NCBI GenBank assembly: GCA_020726505.1
Contig: JAHLEZ010000006.1
Span: 1,116,001 to 1,180,000 of the forward strand
Direction of reading: 5' to 3'
Source: Leptodontidium sp. MPI-SDFR-AT-0119
Lineage: Eukaryota; Ascomycota; Leotiomycetes; Helotiales; Leptodontidiaceae
Length of the DNA: 64,000 nt
A program made the translations under genes and the position numbers. Under the pieces are notes generated by a model. It made no database searches, had not been told where the DNA came from, and saw only the letters and a list, made by a program, of their open reading frames with translations. Below are positions 1-11,147 of the stretch, in pieces (the stretch's first letter is position 1; each line of letters opens with the position of its first letter).

Positions 1-2
1 CA

Positions 3-1125
3 GATACATCCGTGAAGAATTGCAAGGGAGATATTCGCGAGTTCAAGCCAACAGTTCTTGTTGGTGTCCCAGCTGTCTGGGAGTCCGTCAAGAAGGGCAT
101 TGTCGCAAAGGTCAATTCTGGAAGCCCTATTGTGAAGAACCTCTTCTGGGGTGCACTCTGGGCCAAGCAAAATCTACTCCACTACGGATTGCCAGGAGTT
201 AGCGTTCTTGACTCTGTGGTGTTCAAGAAGGTCAAAGAAGCAACTGGTGGCCGGTTGAGAATTTGCATGAATGGAGGTGGGCCAATTGCGAAGGATACAC
301 AGAGATTCATATCAATGGCCATCACTCCTATGGTCAGCGGTTATGGTTTGACCGAGACTACGGCCATGGGAGCGCTGATGGACCCTATGGAATGGACTGA
401 TGAGGCCCTCGGTGACATTCCTGGGTCTGTGGAGATTAAGCTGGTTGATTTCCCTGATGCCGGATACTATGCTAAGAACAAGCCCAACCCCCAAGGAGAG
501 ATCTGGATAAGAGGTGTCACTGTCATGGAAGGGTACTACAACGACGAAGAGCAGACCAAGGAGGCACTCAGCCCAGATGGATGGTTCAAGACCGGAGATA
601 TCGGAGAGTGGGACAAGAACGGACATTTGAAGATTATCGACCGAAAGAAGAATTTGGTCAAGACTCTCAACGGCGAGTACATTGCTCTCGAGAAGTTGGA
701 GTCTGTGTACAGAGCTGCAACCGTTGTGGCCAACATCTGCGTGTATGCAGATCAACAACGTACTAAGCCTGTAGCGATTATCGTCCCTGCCGAGCCAGCA
801 TTGAAGAAGCTTGCCGAGAGGATTGGTGTTCAGGGCAACGGTATCGAGGATTTGGTCCACAACCAAAAAGTTCAAGACGCAGTTCTGAAGGAGCTGCAAC
901 AAGCCGGCCGAGCTGGTGGATTGAGCGGCATTGAGATCATTGAGGGATCAGTGTTGGCAGATGAGGAGTGGACACCACAAAACGTAAGCTTCTCCATACT
1001 TACATGATCACTCCTTACTAACGAGACAACAGAACATGGTCACTTCAGCCCAGAAGCTCAACCGCAAGCTGATCCTGCAGACATACAAGAAAGAAGTCGA
1101 TGCTGCTTACGCCCGGAATGGTTAG
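3..1125 (+). CDS. Long-chain acyl-CoA synthetase (FAA1/FAA4-like), 3' part only
   Basis: The product activates long-chain fatty acids to acyl-CoA in an ATP-dependent adenylation reaction, feeding lipid synthesis and beta-oxidation at ER, lipid-droplet or peroxisome membranes. The gene enters from the left edge, so only about the last 357 residues are present; fungal Faa proteins are about 690-700 aa. Visible motifs of the AMP-binding superfamily are the YGLTETTA segment, GEIWIRG, and the fatty-acyl-CoA-synthetase signature block DGWFKTGDIGEWDKNGHLKI followed by DRKKNLVKTLNGEYIALEKLE, which carries the hinge and substrate-contact residues. One phase-0 intron lies at 984-1032 (gtaagc...acaacag). 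The last exon encodes a conserved-looking tail (VTSAQKLNRK) and stops at 1123-1125. The reading frame is open from base 3. It is convergent with the RAD51 paralogue, with 297 bp between stop codons. Confidence 0.95.
984..1032 (+). other. Intron of the acyl-CoA synthetase gene
   Basis: The 49-nt intron begins gtaagc and ends acaacag. Removing it joins TPQN to NMVTSAQKLNRK in phase 0 and restores the expected family C-terminus. Reading through would stop at TGA 1005-1007 after a non-conserved tail. Confidence 0.9.
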
Positions 1126-1422
1126 GTGATTGTCTGGTCTGGGCTACGGCAAGGCTTTGTCTGGATGGGGGTTGGGGAAGTGGCGTGGAGAAAAAACAGT
1201 ACTTCGGTTTGAGCGTCTTTTTTGGGTTGGTGATGCTTGTATGATATCTGTCTGTCGTGCCAGAAATTCGAAGTTTTTTTTTTTCCCATCGTTTCGCTAA
1301 CATCAATCATATTTATTAATGAATCTGATTCTGTGCCTTTCTTCTCTGGTTTACAGGGGGTGTAGTTCCACTACTCCATCATCCATATTATAATGTCTTT
1401 CATTCATCCATCCATTAATCAA

Positions 1423-3321
1423 TCACAAAGCAAGTTCATCCTCACTATCATCAATAACCTCCTTCTCAAACCTCCTCTCCTTCTCACCACCCCCCTCCCC
1501 TCCAGCTCCATCGTCCACCCCAACCCCAAGCTCCAACAACTCCTCGTCACCCTCAGGCTCCTCAATCGGCGGCGCCAACGCATCTTCACTTCCCTGCCAC
1601 TGTGGCGGCGGTGGCGGTAATTCCTCCTCATCCTCTTCCGCCCATCCGTAGTCCTCGTCGTCTTCTGCGTCGCTGTCTGGGATCTCTAGATCTGTGGCTG
1701 AGAGTTTGCGTTTCTGTGGGAGGGAGGGGTGGGTTGGTGGTGCTTGTGCGGTGGTGGTGTGAGGGAGGTGACGTTTTTGGGGGGAGGGTTGGGCGGGGAA
1801 TGTTCTTGTGAGGGGGAGAGTAAGGGGGTGGATGCCTGCCTGTTATAGGGTGTTAACGGGAATAGGTAATAGGAATGGTAATGGGAAGTGTGATGGGGAA
1901 AGAAAGTAAATATAGGGACCAACATACCTCACCAATCCCAAACCCAACCAACCTCTTCCCACTAATAGCCACACCCTCCGCCTTCACCACCCTCGCTAAC
2001 CTAACGCCCTCAACTACGCTTCCCTCCTCGTCTTCCCATCCCCAATCCCGCATCAGCTCAAGTCGACATCCGAGACCTTGTTCCCATGCCGTGGCGTTGA
2101 CGGCTGGGACTAGGACGGCGCCGGCGCCGGGACGCATTTTAGTTACGCATTGCGAGGTTATGATGATGGCTATGTTGCGCGTGGTTGCTAGTTTGGAGAG
2201 TGATGAGATGAGGTGTTGTAGGATGGGAAATTTTCGCGCTGAGGGGTTTGGTGCTATGGGGTTGTTAGTTGATGTTTTGACCTTGTGGATGTATGTATTG
2301 GAAATGGTTTGTTTGGAGAGCAAGAGGGAGAGAGAAGAAGAGAGTCTTACCGCCTGGTTTCCTGGGCGTGGCGCTTCTGGTGTCTGAGGAGCGTGGAAAT
2401 GCGTTGCTGATTAGTGTTGAGAAGGAGTCGATTACTATCAGGCTTGTTTTGGGGGGTGGGTTTGATGCTGTGGGGTGGGTGAGGAGAGCGAGTAGGTGGG
2501 CGAGGCTGGGGGTGGAGAAGTGGGTGAGGTTTGAGAGGAGGGATGAGAGCGTTGCCGGATCTGACGGTGTTGAGCTTGTAGCTGGTTGGTATGATTTTAG
2601 TATTTGAGTGAGGCGAGAGCCAGAGATGGGGTGTGACGCGTCTGGTTATGTGTTAGATAGAGGTGGGTACTGACAGAGCAGAAGTTTCGAAAACAGAGTA
2701 GTGGAGGTTGCAAAGACTTGATGTTGAAAGAGAAGCTGTCATGTAATGAGAGAAAGATGCGCAGATATACAGGAAGGAAAATATAACATAGTGACGGGGA
2801 AGTAAACAGAGAAACGGGGAACGAGCCAGCCGAGCTAAAGAGCCGAGATGTGTTTCTTGCCAGACACGAGATTCGGGACGAAAACGTAAGGACTGGAAGC
2901 TACTGACCTACCCAAACAACATTTTCACCTGCATGCAATGCGCTGGCAGCTAATTGCATTCTGGATATTTATTAGCAATATCCTCATCGATATCAGAAGA
3001 CCACTTACCCAAGAGCCGTTTTCCCAACACTGGGTGGACCATAAATCTCAGTCACCTTCCCTCTCGACACGCCCCCATACAGAGATTTCGCATCTGAGAA
3101 CGTTGGCTCCCTGTTTTGCAACATAAAATCCAGAAGGCTCAGTCCCGTAGAAATACATCGCGTCGGTGATGTCTTGAGGTCTTCCAGCGCTTGTGCTGCT
3201 GAGACTGTGGGCATACGATCTGAGAATGTTAGTCGTGAGCAATACACAGTTCAGGGAACTTACGAGCAGTTGGAGACGAGAAATTAGAGTGTCCAGGGCC
3301 GTGGATAGAGTTGTAGTCCAT
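1423..3321 (-). CDS. RecA/RAD51-family recombination ATPase paralogue (Rad55/RAD51D-like)
   Basis: Six exons were reconstructed on the minus strand: 3321-3264, 3219-3009, 2960-2908, 2641-2351, 2253-1928 and 1839-1423. All junctions are in frame and give 451 aa. The start MDYNSIHGPGHSNFSSPTAH is followed by Walker A GPPSVGKT (about residues 80-87) and Walker B SLIVIDS (about 174-180). A core strand reads IIITSQCVTKMRPGAGAVLV. The C-terminus has a basic PQKRKLS segment (possible nuclear signal) and then a very acidic tail ending DDSEDELAL. RAD51 paralogues assist Rad51 filament assembly in homologous recombination. The nucleus, and the exact paralogue (Rad55, Rad57, RAD51D/XRCC), are inference. 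The intron 3 donor is gtcagt rather than the overlapping gtaggt, because only gtcagt keeps the frame (VWVDASHP). Intron 3 (266 nt) is long for this window. Confidence 0.85.
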
Positions 3322-3445
3322 GATTGCTTGACATGGCGTTCATGTTCCAGGATCCATCGTCTCGCTACACCCACGAACGCGACAAAAGCGAGCAGGGGGA
3401 GAGCGAGGTCACATGACCGGGTTTTTTTTAAATTTGAATGAAAGC

Positions 3446-3880
3446 TCATTTCGTTTCTGTTTCGCGATGCATCGAAACTTCAACATCAATCCTCCAACAC
3501 GATTTTCTACCTGACAAGAAGTACGAGATGTCCCCGGGATTATGCCACACTTTTGCCCCCGGCGAGCTCTCGCAGACTTCATTCTCCTCTTTCGGGTGTG
3601 GCACTCCACTATCACGCGCTTCATGGACTTGCCGTCGTATCCAGCAGATGAGAACTATTTGCAAGGACCGTGGGCATCACTATCGTGACAATGCAGCTCT
3701 CACCGACAGGGGATTCAGAGAGGGTGTGAAGAGCCTTGATGACCTGCTCTGCGGAATACGGGCCATCCTGACCAGACCCACTGGATTATTATGGCACCTG
3801 CAGTTCCTTGGGTCTTGGGTCCATCAAAAACAGCATTGGCAGAGTTTCCTGAAACCGATACTCCACAGTAAGTCAAAGGT
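3446..3880 (-). pseudogene. Decayed coding relic of unknown family
   Basis: On the minus strand three consecutive stretches read like protein but in shifted frames. They are a segment containing VSVSGNSANAVFDGPKTQGT, a segment DGPYSAEQVIKALHTLSESP running to about VLANSSHLLDTTASP and a TGA, and a segment with VWHNPGDISYFLSGRKSCWR ending at 3446. No splice sites of reasonable size join them; the only candidate gap is about 30 nt. I do not recognise the family. The overlapping plus-strand open frame (3438-4076) has poor composition and no motif. This could be a gene relic or chance; the amphipathic, low-repeat composition favours a relic. Confidence 0.3.
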
Positions 3881-3881
3881 A

Positions 3882-4332
3882 TGGTTTCCTGGCCACGGCT
3901 ACGCTTCTCTCATATTCTCTGTTCCCCGAGCCTTGAGAGACAAGATGAAGGAGTTCTGGATTCCCTTTGCAGCTTTCTGCTGTCTTTCCTGCATAAAAAA
4001 AAAAGGCCCACTCGATAAACGGCGCCACTCTCACCACACAACACGACCTGATACGAGGAGCCTCGTGTGGACCTAGCAATATCCTTGGTGAAGATCGAAA
4101 GAGAGGCTATTGATTGGCAACATTTAAAGCATTTCTGTGGGTACGAAGATGCTCTAAATAAATCCCTGTCTGGAGATCGACTATGATGCGGGTCTGCATG
4201 TCTGCAGTCTTGAGACGAACTTGCTGATTCACGGTCTTGGTTAGTAGAAATACCTCCCTTCATTCCTGCCTTTCATGTTGCTCTCCTCCCTTTCCTTCCA
4301 GCACCATTATGCATCAATAGCACACATCCAAC
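3882..4332. other. Intergenic, upstream of the GH76 gene
   Basis: No convincing coding sequence is seen. It contains an A10 run (3997-4006) and pyrimidine-rich DNA just before the GH76 start (4256-4330), typical of fungal core promoters. Confidence 0.5.
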
Positions 4333-5774
4333 ATGAAGAACTTACTTGCAGCCTCTGCCGTGCTTCTATCAGCATTTACCCCGCAGTCTGGAGCAATTGT
4401 GTTGAATGTCACCGATGATGGTTTACCCCCTCTTCTTTACATTGCTGAGAATGCCTTTACTGACATTATACAGCCTCGATCCGCAGCGCAGCAAGCACGA
4501 TTGCCTACGGGATGGTGAAATACTATGATGGGAACGTCACGAACAATCCATGGACCATCGCAGTCCTCCCAAAGCCTTATTACTGGTGGCAATCAGGAGC
4601 TATGTGGGGGTTGTTGCTCGATTACTACCACTACACAGGTGACGATTCATACAATAATATTACGATCCAAGCTCTCCTCTCGCAAGTTGGTCCGGAGTTC
4701 GACTATATGGTGCCGCTATACAATCTGAGTGAAGGAAATGATGATCAAGCTTTTTGGGGGTTTGCAACAATGTCTGCCGCAGAGAAGGACTATCCACCAC
4801 CAACAATTGGCAAATACTCTTGGGTACAACTCACAGAAAACCTGTGGAACACACAGGTCAGACGTTGGAATACGGAGTCGTGCGGGGGAGGGCTCAAGTG
4901 GCAGATATTCGATTTCAACAAGGGTTATGACTACAAGAATTCCATTTCGAATGGCGCTTTCTTCCAACTTTCCGCACGACTCGCACGATTTACGGGGAAT
5001 CAGACATATATCGATTGGGCGAACAAGGTGTATGACTGGACTCGGGACATCGGTCTCATCACTGACGACTATCGTGTATTTGACGGCACTGATGACTTGA
5101 AGAACTGTTCGGAATCGAACAAGATAATCTGGACATACAACACTGCTGTTTTCATGTATGGAAGTGCTGTGCTGTACAACTATACGAATGGATCCTCCCT
5201 TTGGGCTGAACGCACTCAGGGATATTTGAACGCCTCGGCCGGTTTTTTCAGTCCTTACGAAAATTCTACGAATATCATGTACGAGCCGGCGTGCGAAACA
5301 ATTGACACATGTAATACGGACCAGTTCTCATTCAAGGGCTACCTTTCACGCTTCATGTGGGCAACCGCACTTGTCGCCCCTTTCACAGCCGATGCTATAA
5401 CGACATACTTGACAGCATCCTCCTTGGCCGCGGCGGATAGCTGCACTGGTGGGACTGACGGGGTCACTTGTGGATCGCGATGGTATGTCCCTGGATGGGA
5501 TGGAAAACTTGGTGTTGGGCAGCAAATGAGTGCCCTGGAGACTATTCAGGGACTACTCAGCAGCAAGAGCGTGCCACCAATCCACAATAATAACGTTCAC
5601 CTAAGGACATCGCCTTCCGAGACGCCGTCTGCGGCTCCTCTGCCAACGAAAACAGAGACTGCAAGCCCGACAACTTCCAAGAAGAGCGATGGGGTCAGTG
5701 TCGGGCAGATGAATGGGAGTTTATGGACGGTCACGGGTTTCTTAGTCCTCGTTGGTTTGCTGGGAGGGTTTTAG
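4333..5774 (+). CDS. GH76 mannan endo-1,6-alpha-mannosidase, DFG5/DCW1 family, GPI-anchored
   Basis: Two exons (4333-4420 and 4474-5774) encode 462 aa. The 53-nt intron gtttac...ttatacag is required: splicing gives VTDD-A-SIRSAASTIAYGMVKYYDGN, the conserved start of the family domain, while the unspliced frame ends early. There is a signal peptide at about residues 1-21. PYYWWQSGAMWG follows, then GNDDQAFWGFATMSAAE carrying the paired aspartates regarded as catalytic in GH76. Many N-x-S/T sites are present. The C-terminus is Ser/Thr-rich and then hydrophobic (TVTGFLVLVGLLGGF), as expected for GPI attachment. The family acts at the plasma membrane or wall and is thought to transfer GPI-proteins to wall glucan. 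It is a single gene with no operon-like partner. Confidence 0.94.
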
Positions 5775-6494
5775 ACAGGTGCATGATGCCATGATAGACT
5801 AGGCGATTACATTAGCACGGCGTTTTGGGCATAGCGGGATACAGTACACAATACCACATGAAGCGTTAATGTTCATAGATTAGATTAGATATAGACCAAA
5901 TAATGTTCAAGCACAGCCCTCGGGGACCCTTGTTGTTCAAGAGGAAAACAACAAGTGACTTCAGTATTGATGCTACCAGGGACCTGAATTGCAACAACAA
6001 GTACGGCATTTATAAGTGATTGCGCAGTTCAAAGCAACGAATGTTGGAACCGCTTCGAGGAATAACGTACAAGGTTATCATCAGGAGCCGGCTTCGCCTC
6101 GTTGTTTATTGTCATAGCCAATGCAATCCCTGTGCTAGCGCTGCAGCACTGCAACACTGCGGCGCAATGTTACAACAGACGCCCAAGCCTTTCTGATCCT
6201 TAAAGGCACAGGCCCCGACGACGACAATTCACCGATTGCGACGTTTGGGTTTCTCTAATTCGAATCTCAGGAAAGCTTGTGATTGTCATTTTCTAGAACG
6301 TGACTCTGGGAATCAATTTGCGGACTTGGTGTCGCTTGGACTGGCTGGCCCGGAACGATCAAAATAAACTCAAAGGACGAAGAACCAATTGCTAGGCTAC
6401 CACAAGAACTCATCCATGCCGTCCAGTCATCTTTACAATACGGCTTTACCAAGTCGTTGAACTATTCTACTCCATCGGCCCACAAGTTGCAGCA
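5775..6494. other. Intergenic between GH76 and DUF3433 genes
   Basis: No coding sequence is supported. It holds the 3' flank of the GH76 gene and the promoter of the DUF3433 gene. Around 6123-6170 a run of ctgcagcactgcaacactgcggcgc-type short repeats is present, with no obvious longer element. Confidence 0.5.
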
Positions 6495-9400
6495 ATGGTT
6501 TCTAGCAGGGCATTTCCCCTCAGAAGTACGCCTCTCAATCATGGATCCTATCAGCATACGACACCCCAAGCAAGCACTGAGCAAACGAATGTATACTCTC
6601 GATCGAGTGATAGGCAGCGATCGGTAGCATCAGAGAGTTTGCTTCCTGATAGATCACTTCGAGAGGACGGCAACCAGGAGCCTCTTTTACCACCACCTTC
6701 CGAGCCTCCGACCATCCAATCGCCCCTCAGACGAAAACCACTTCCTTCTCGGAACAGTGACGTGCAGTACTCTATCTTGCCGAAGAACGAAGCTGTGACC
6801 AAGGCCTCGTCGGTATCATCAGGAGCCAAACATTCCGTCCATTCGGAGCGATCATCATGGATACCCTACGTACTGGAATGGCCTTGGATGCTGAGTATCA
6901 TTGCCTTCGGAGCCATTCTGCTTGCCATTGTCATAATCTTTCATAGAATCTCGACCAAGTCTGATGGAGTGATGGACGACACTGGATCTCCGATAGGCTA
7001 TTTTGCCTGGCGCTTTCTACCCACGCTTCTCGCCGTTGCGTATGTGACCATGCTCATGATCATTCTGGATGGGGTCAAGCGAACTGAAAATCTAGCACGA
7101 CTGGCGAAAGAACGCGGCACAAGCGCTTCGGCAAGCATCCTTAGAACTCCAGGTTCGTGGTGGACTGCTCTCGCCGACAGCTTTCCACGCAAGGGCAACG
7201 ACTCCCGGTTCAGTCCGACCATGCTCTGTGTGGTGTTGGCATACATCTTTGGCTTTCTTATTATTTCCCCCTTTTCATCGGCTCTACTCAGTTCTAAGGA
7301 TATGGCGATATCCTCGAAGACTACCATGCTCAGAGTCCAACCTGCTTCTGGTCAAACCCTTCAACCACGTCTTGATACCACGGACTTCTTCGGCGCCGTT
7401 GGGCACACTCTCCAGAATGTGACGACATCGCCTTGGGTCACGGATAACTACACTGTTTTACCGTTTTGGCCAGCCCAGATCGAGCGTCCTTCTGGTTCCA
7501 CATTCGATGCAGCAATTGGCGATTGGACTGCTGAGACTTCCGTGTATCAAAGCGGATTGTTGTGCGAGGATCTGAAGGTCGAAAATGGCCCGAATGTAGT
7601 CAACTATACGTATCTCACGCCCAACTCCGATGGTTCAAGGAGTTCTAAAGTAGGCTACCAGAACTTGACATCTTTCCAATTGACATCCGAATCCGGTTGC
7701 AAGTACAGCTTCTCATATAGCGAGTCATTTCTTACACAGGGCAAGTTCTACTGGTCAAATCTCACGGGGGTCAACCTTCCCCTCTTCTGGAATTTCTTCG
7801 CGATTGATGAACAGGTCCTGCTGAACCACACAGCGCTGTGTGAGCCAGGCGAGGTTCTCATCACGATACCAAATGATCCTTCAAACTCCGCTTTTGAGAC
7901 TGCGGGAAAGCTCTGTCGGCCAAGCTACTTCGAAGCAAAATTACCCGTAACTGTTTCTATCAGTTCTGACTCTACTGCTTTTGATTTTGATCAGAAAGCC
8001 TTCGAACGCGAACGCCTTCCTATTGATAACGATAAGATCAATATCACCGCGTTCCACGAAGCTTTCTTCTCCTCAGACTGGAATGATTATTTGCGAGAAC
8101 CTACTTCTGACTCGCGACCGGACTCTGGGGGACCAGCTAACCTTTTGGCTGCCACGTACGACTTCAAACTCGCCGGTATGATGAACGATACGGACTTTTC
8201 AGCAAGAGCGGGCAAAATCAAACAGTATTCATTTGGACAAGCTTTGCAATCAGCGCTGCAGGACAGTTCTGCAGTGAGCCCGGTAGAAGGAGATATCATC
8301 GTACGCCAAAGACGGATAGTAGTCGCTACAGCTGTGGCTTTTACTCTTGAAGTTGTCCTGGCTCTCGCCACCTTGCTGCTCCTGATGGCTTTCTGGACCT
8401 CCCGCCGATCACGGCGTCCGCTTGGGTTGTCCCAAGATATAGGGGTTTCAAACACGGTTGCTTCACTTGTTGCGGACCAGCACAAAACCTGTCAGGATTT
8501 GCAAGAGATATCCAGCATGTCAGCTCAGCAAGCAACTCAGGCATTAAGTGGCTACTCGTATGTCATTGACCGCAGTGCTCTTCGAATGGTCGCATCAATA
8601 CCAGACGGATCCAGCTTCTCCTCCACACGATCGGTAAAAGTCACAAAACGTGATCGAATACAATGGGAGCCCAAAGTCCTCTCAACCTGGGCGATCGTCG
8701 GTCTCATTTTCGTGCTCAGTGCACTTCTTGTCACAATTGCCGTTCTTTACTGGTACTCGCAGAGTCATGGGCTTTATCAATCAGCCTTTGTCTACCAGGT
8801 TGAGTGGAATATTGGTGACTATTCTCTTGGCTATATTGCTCCGTACTCGATTATCCCTACTCTATTTGCTGTTATTGTTGGCTTGTGGTGGGGTGCCTTG
8901 GAAAGCATCTTCAGAACGGCACAGCCTTTTATCTCAATGGCAAAGGGCCCGACAACGGGTGGCAAAGGCGCTGGGCTATCCTATCAATCGTCATATCTCG
9001 CATGGGCAGGTGTAAGAGCAGTCAGCAGAAAGCACTGGCTTCTCGCATTTGTCTGCACAGGAGCATTCCTATCTCAGATTCGTAAGTGAAACCTAGTTTA
9101 AGCTTGACAGTACTCTGCTAAGATTCTTCCACAGTGGCAATCTCGATGTCAGCCCTTTGGCAGAGAGAGCCATTTCAACTAGAGCGGCCTCTCGAGGTTG
9201 CGCAACCGTTTCAAATCCGGGATGTTGCCTTTCTATATGATAATGCATCATACTATAAGACAGCCAAATACAAGCAGGCCATTCTTGCCGACGCTTTTCA
9301 GAACCTGGAAACAAACTGGATGTACAGCGCCGCACTTCAACTTGCTATGAATGCCTCGCAGCCCGCCTGGAGCAGCGAAGGCTGGAGCTTTGTGCCAGTG

Positions 9401-11147
9401 TCTATTACGAGTTCGTTGGAAGAGAACAGACAGCAGACCAACTCGAGCAGCGATGAGCCTCAAGGTAAAGTTGCCGTTGCAACTGTCAATGTACCCGCTG
9501 TACGTGGTCGCTTGCAGTGCTCACCTCTCGCACCGGAATTAGAAGACAAGTTCTGGCTAACGGAGGTCGACTTGACCGCGGACGGTCCCTGGAATCAGAC
9601 TCTCAAGCCTCGGCCTTGGGAAAATGGTTATATTCTTGGATGCGACGGCAATTACAGGTCGGGGATCAACTACAGTCCAAACATGACCGACTTGAACGGA
9701 ACCTCTGGAAATTGCAGCTACATTGGCGGTATGTTGACCTCCATTCTGCCTTGCATGCGGAACTTTCTCCAAAGACGTTGGCTTGCCGCTGTATTCCATC
9801 CTCCGTCAATATTTAAGGTACTTCTGGAGGAAACAATACTGACTATTGTTACATTTAGGTTACACCACCGTGTTAGCTGAAATAATCGTGACTTGCTGTG
9901 CCCAAGAGTCCGAACATCAACCAGACAATGCCTCAGTAGGGTACTGGAGTCCGGTGAACCTAGAATTATTTGCACCCGGCTCAACAAAACTTCTTCAAAC
10001 CGACAATTTCACCGTAAAATGGATATACGGGCCAGCTCCCGTAAACTATCCCAGCGAATCCGACCGACTTCCTTCGCTCATCTGGCCAAAAGCACCGAAG
10101 CTAACGATGCTGAACTGTGCTCCGGTTGTTGAGACAGCCAACGCAAGCGTCACCGTGGATCTAGCAACCCACAACGTACAGGCATACACGATTCTGGACG
10201 AGCCAGTTCCACATTCGGAGGCCTTTTCAGACGACTTTGTAGTCCGCAGAGGCGACGATAGAACGAGCTTCAACGTCACCGCCAGTTTCGGTACAATGTT
10301 TGTTGCGGCGCTCCTGGGTGCGGCCCAGATAAAATACATAGGCGGCTGCGCACAAACAGGTAGAAACGACTGTTATGAAGACGACACAGATCGTACATTC
10401 ACATATCGAGCTCCCGGCGTCAATCTCGACTACATGTCATATTCCATGCTCCAGCTCGCTGGGAACAACCAAGAATCCCTACTAAACTACACGAAGCTTC
10501 AAGAGCTAGCCGAAATAACCTTCACGACTTTCTTCCAGCACTTTGCTAGCCAGGACGTGCTCCTCGATGGTTCCGGTGGCTGGGTCTTTCAGAGAGCAAA
10601 CGAGACGTTGCCTTATGATCTCCCACCGCCCGATATTCAATACGACGCTACGAAGGTCGGTCCAGCCCGCGTTGCGGTTGTTGCAAGTCCAAGCATCACC
10701 GCGACTGTCTCCCAACCGGTCGAGATCTTGCGCATGTCCCGGGTGGCTGTCTGGCTTTGCATTGTTATCCTCGCCTGGCTGATTATAACCACCATAGCTA
10801 TCCTGGTTCTGAAGAATAGGTACTTCTCGCCACTTCTCCGTGGGGTGGATACCATTGCCGACGTAGCGATGATGGTTGCGGGGAGTGAGAGATACCTGGA
10901 GCTTGCTCGACGAGAAGGTGCCTCCAGGTTAAGAGCCGATAAGACGTTCAGGACGAGACTTGGATGGTTCAAGACTGGTGCGGGGGAGGTGAGGTGGGGG
11001 ATTGAACTTGCTGATGATGATACGGTGCAGTTTTTGAGTGATGAGGAGGTGAAGCTGATTTTCGAGGAAGATGGGGATGAGAATGGCATGGTGAGAAGTG
11101 GTGCAGAGTCGCCTTCACCAGATCAACGACACCCGGGATTTATATGA
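6495..11147 (+). CDS. Large DUF3433-type multipass membrane protein
   Basis: Three exons (6495-9081, 9135-9728, 9859-11147) join in frame to 1489 aa. The introns are 53 nt (gtaagt...ccacag) and 130 nt (gtatgt...atttag). The N-terminal 120 residues are a Ser/Pro-rich cytosolic tail. Hydrophobic segments follow at about 130-150 (MLSIIAFGAILLAIVIIF), 172-191 and 242-265, and then a long glycosylation-rich extracellular domain. The second half has helices near 602-627, 727-752, 783-805 and 845-862, another large ectodomain, and a last helix near 1355-1377 (VAVWLCIVILAWLIITTIAI). This duplicated pattern of a helix cluster plus an N-glycan-rich ectodomain is typical of fungal DUF3433 proteins. Their function is unknown. 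Assignment rests on architecture and recognisable motifs, not a search. Confidence 0.85.

Noticed and set aside
3438..4076. 212-codon plus-strand open frame
   Set aside because: Low-quality composition and no motif; it overlaps better minus-strand protein-like segments.
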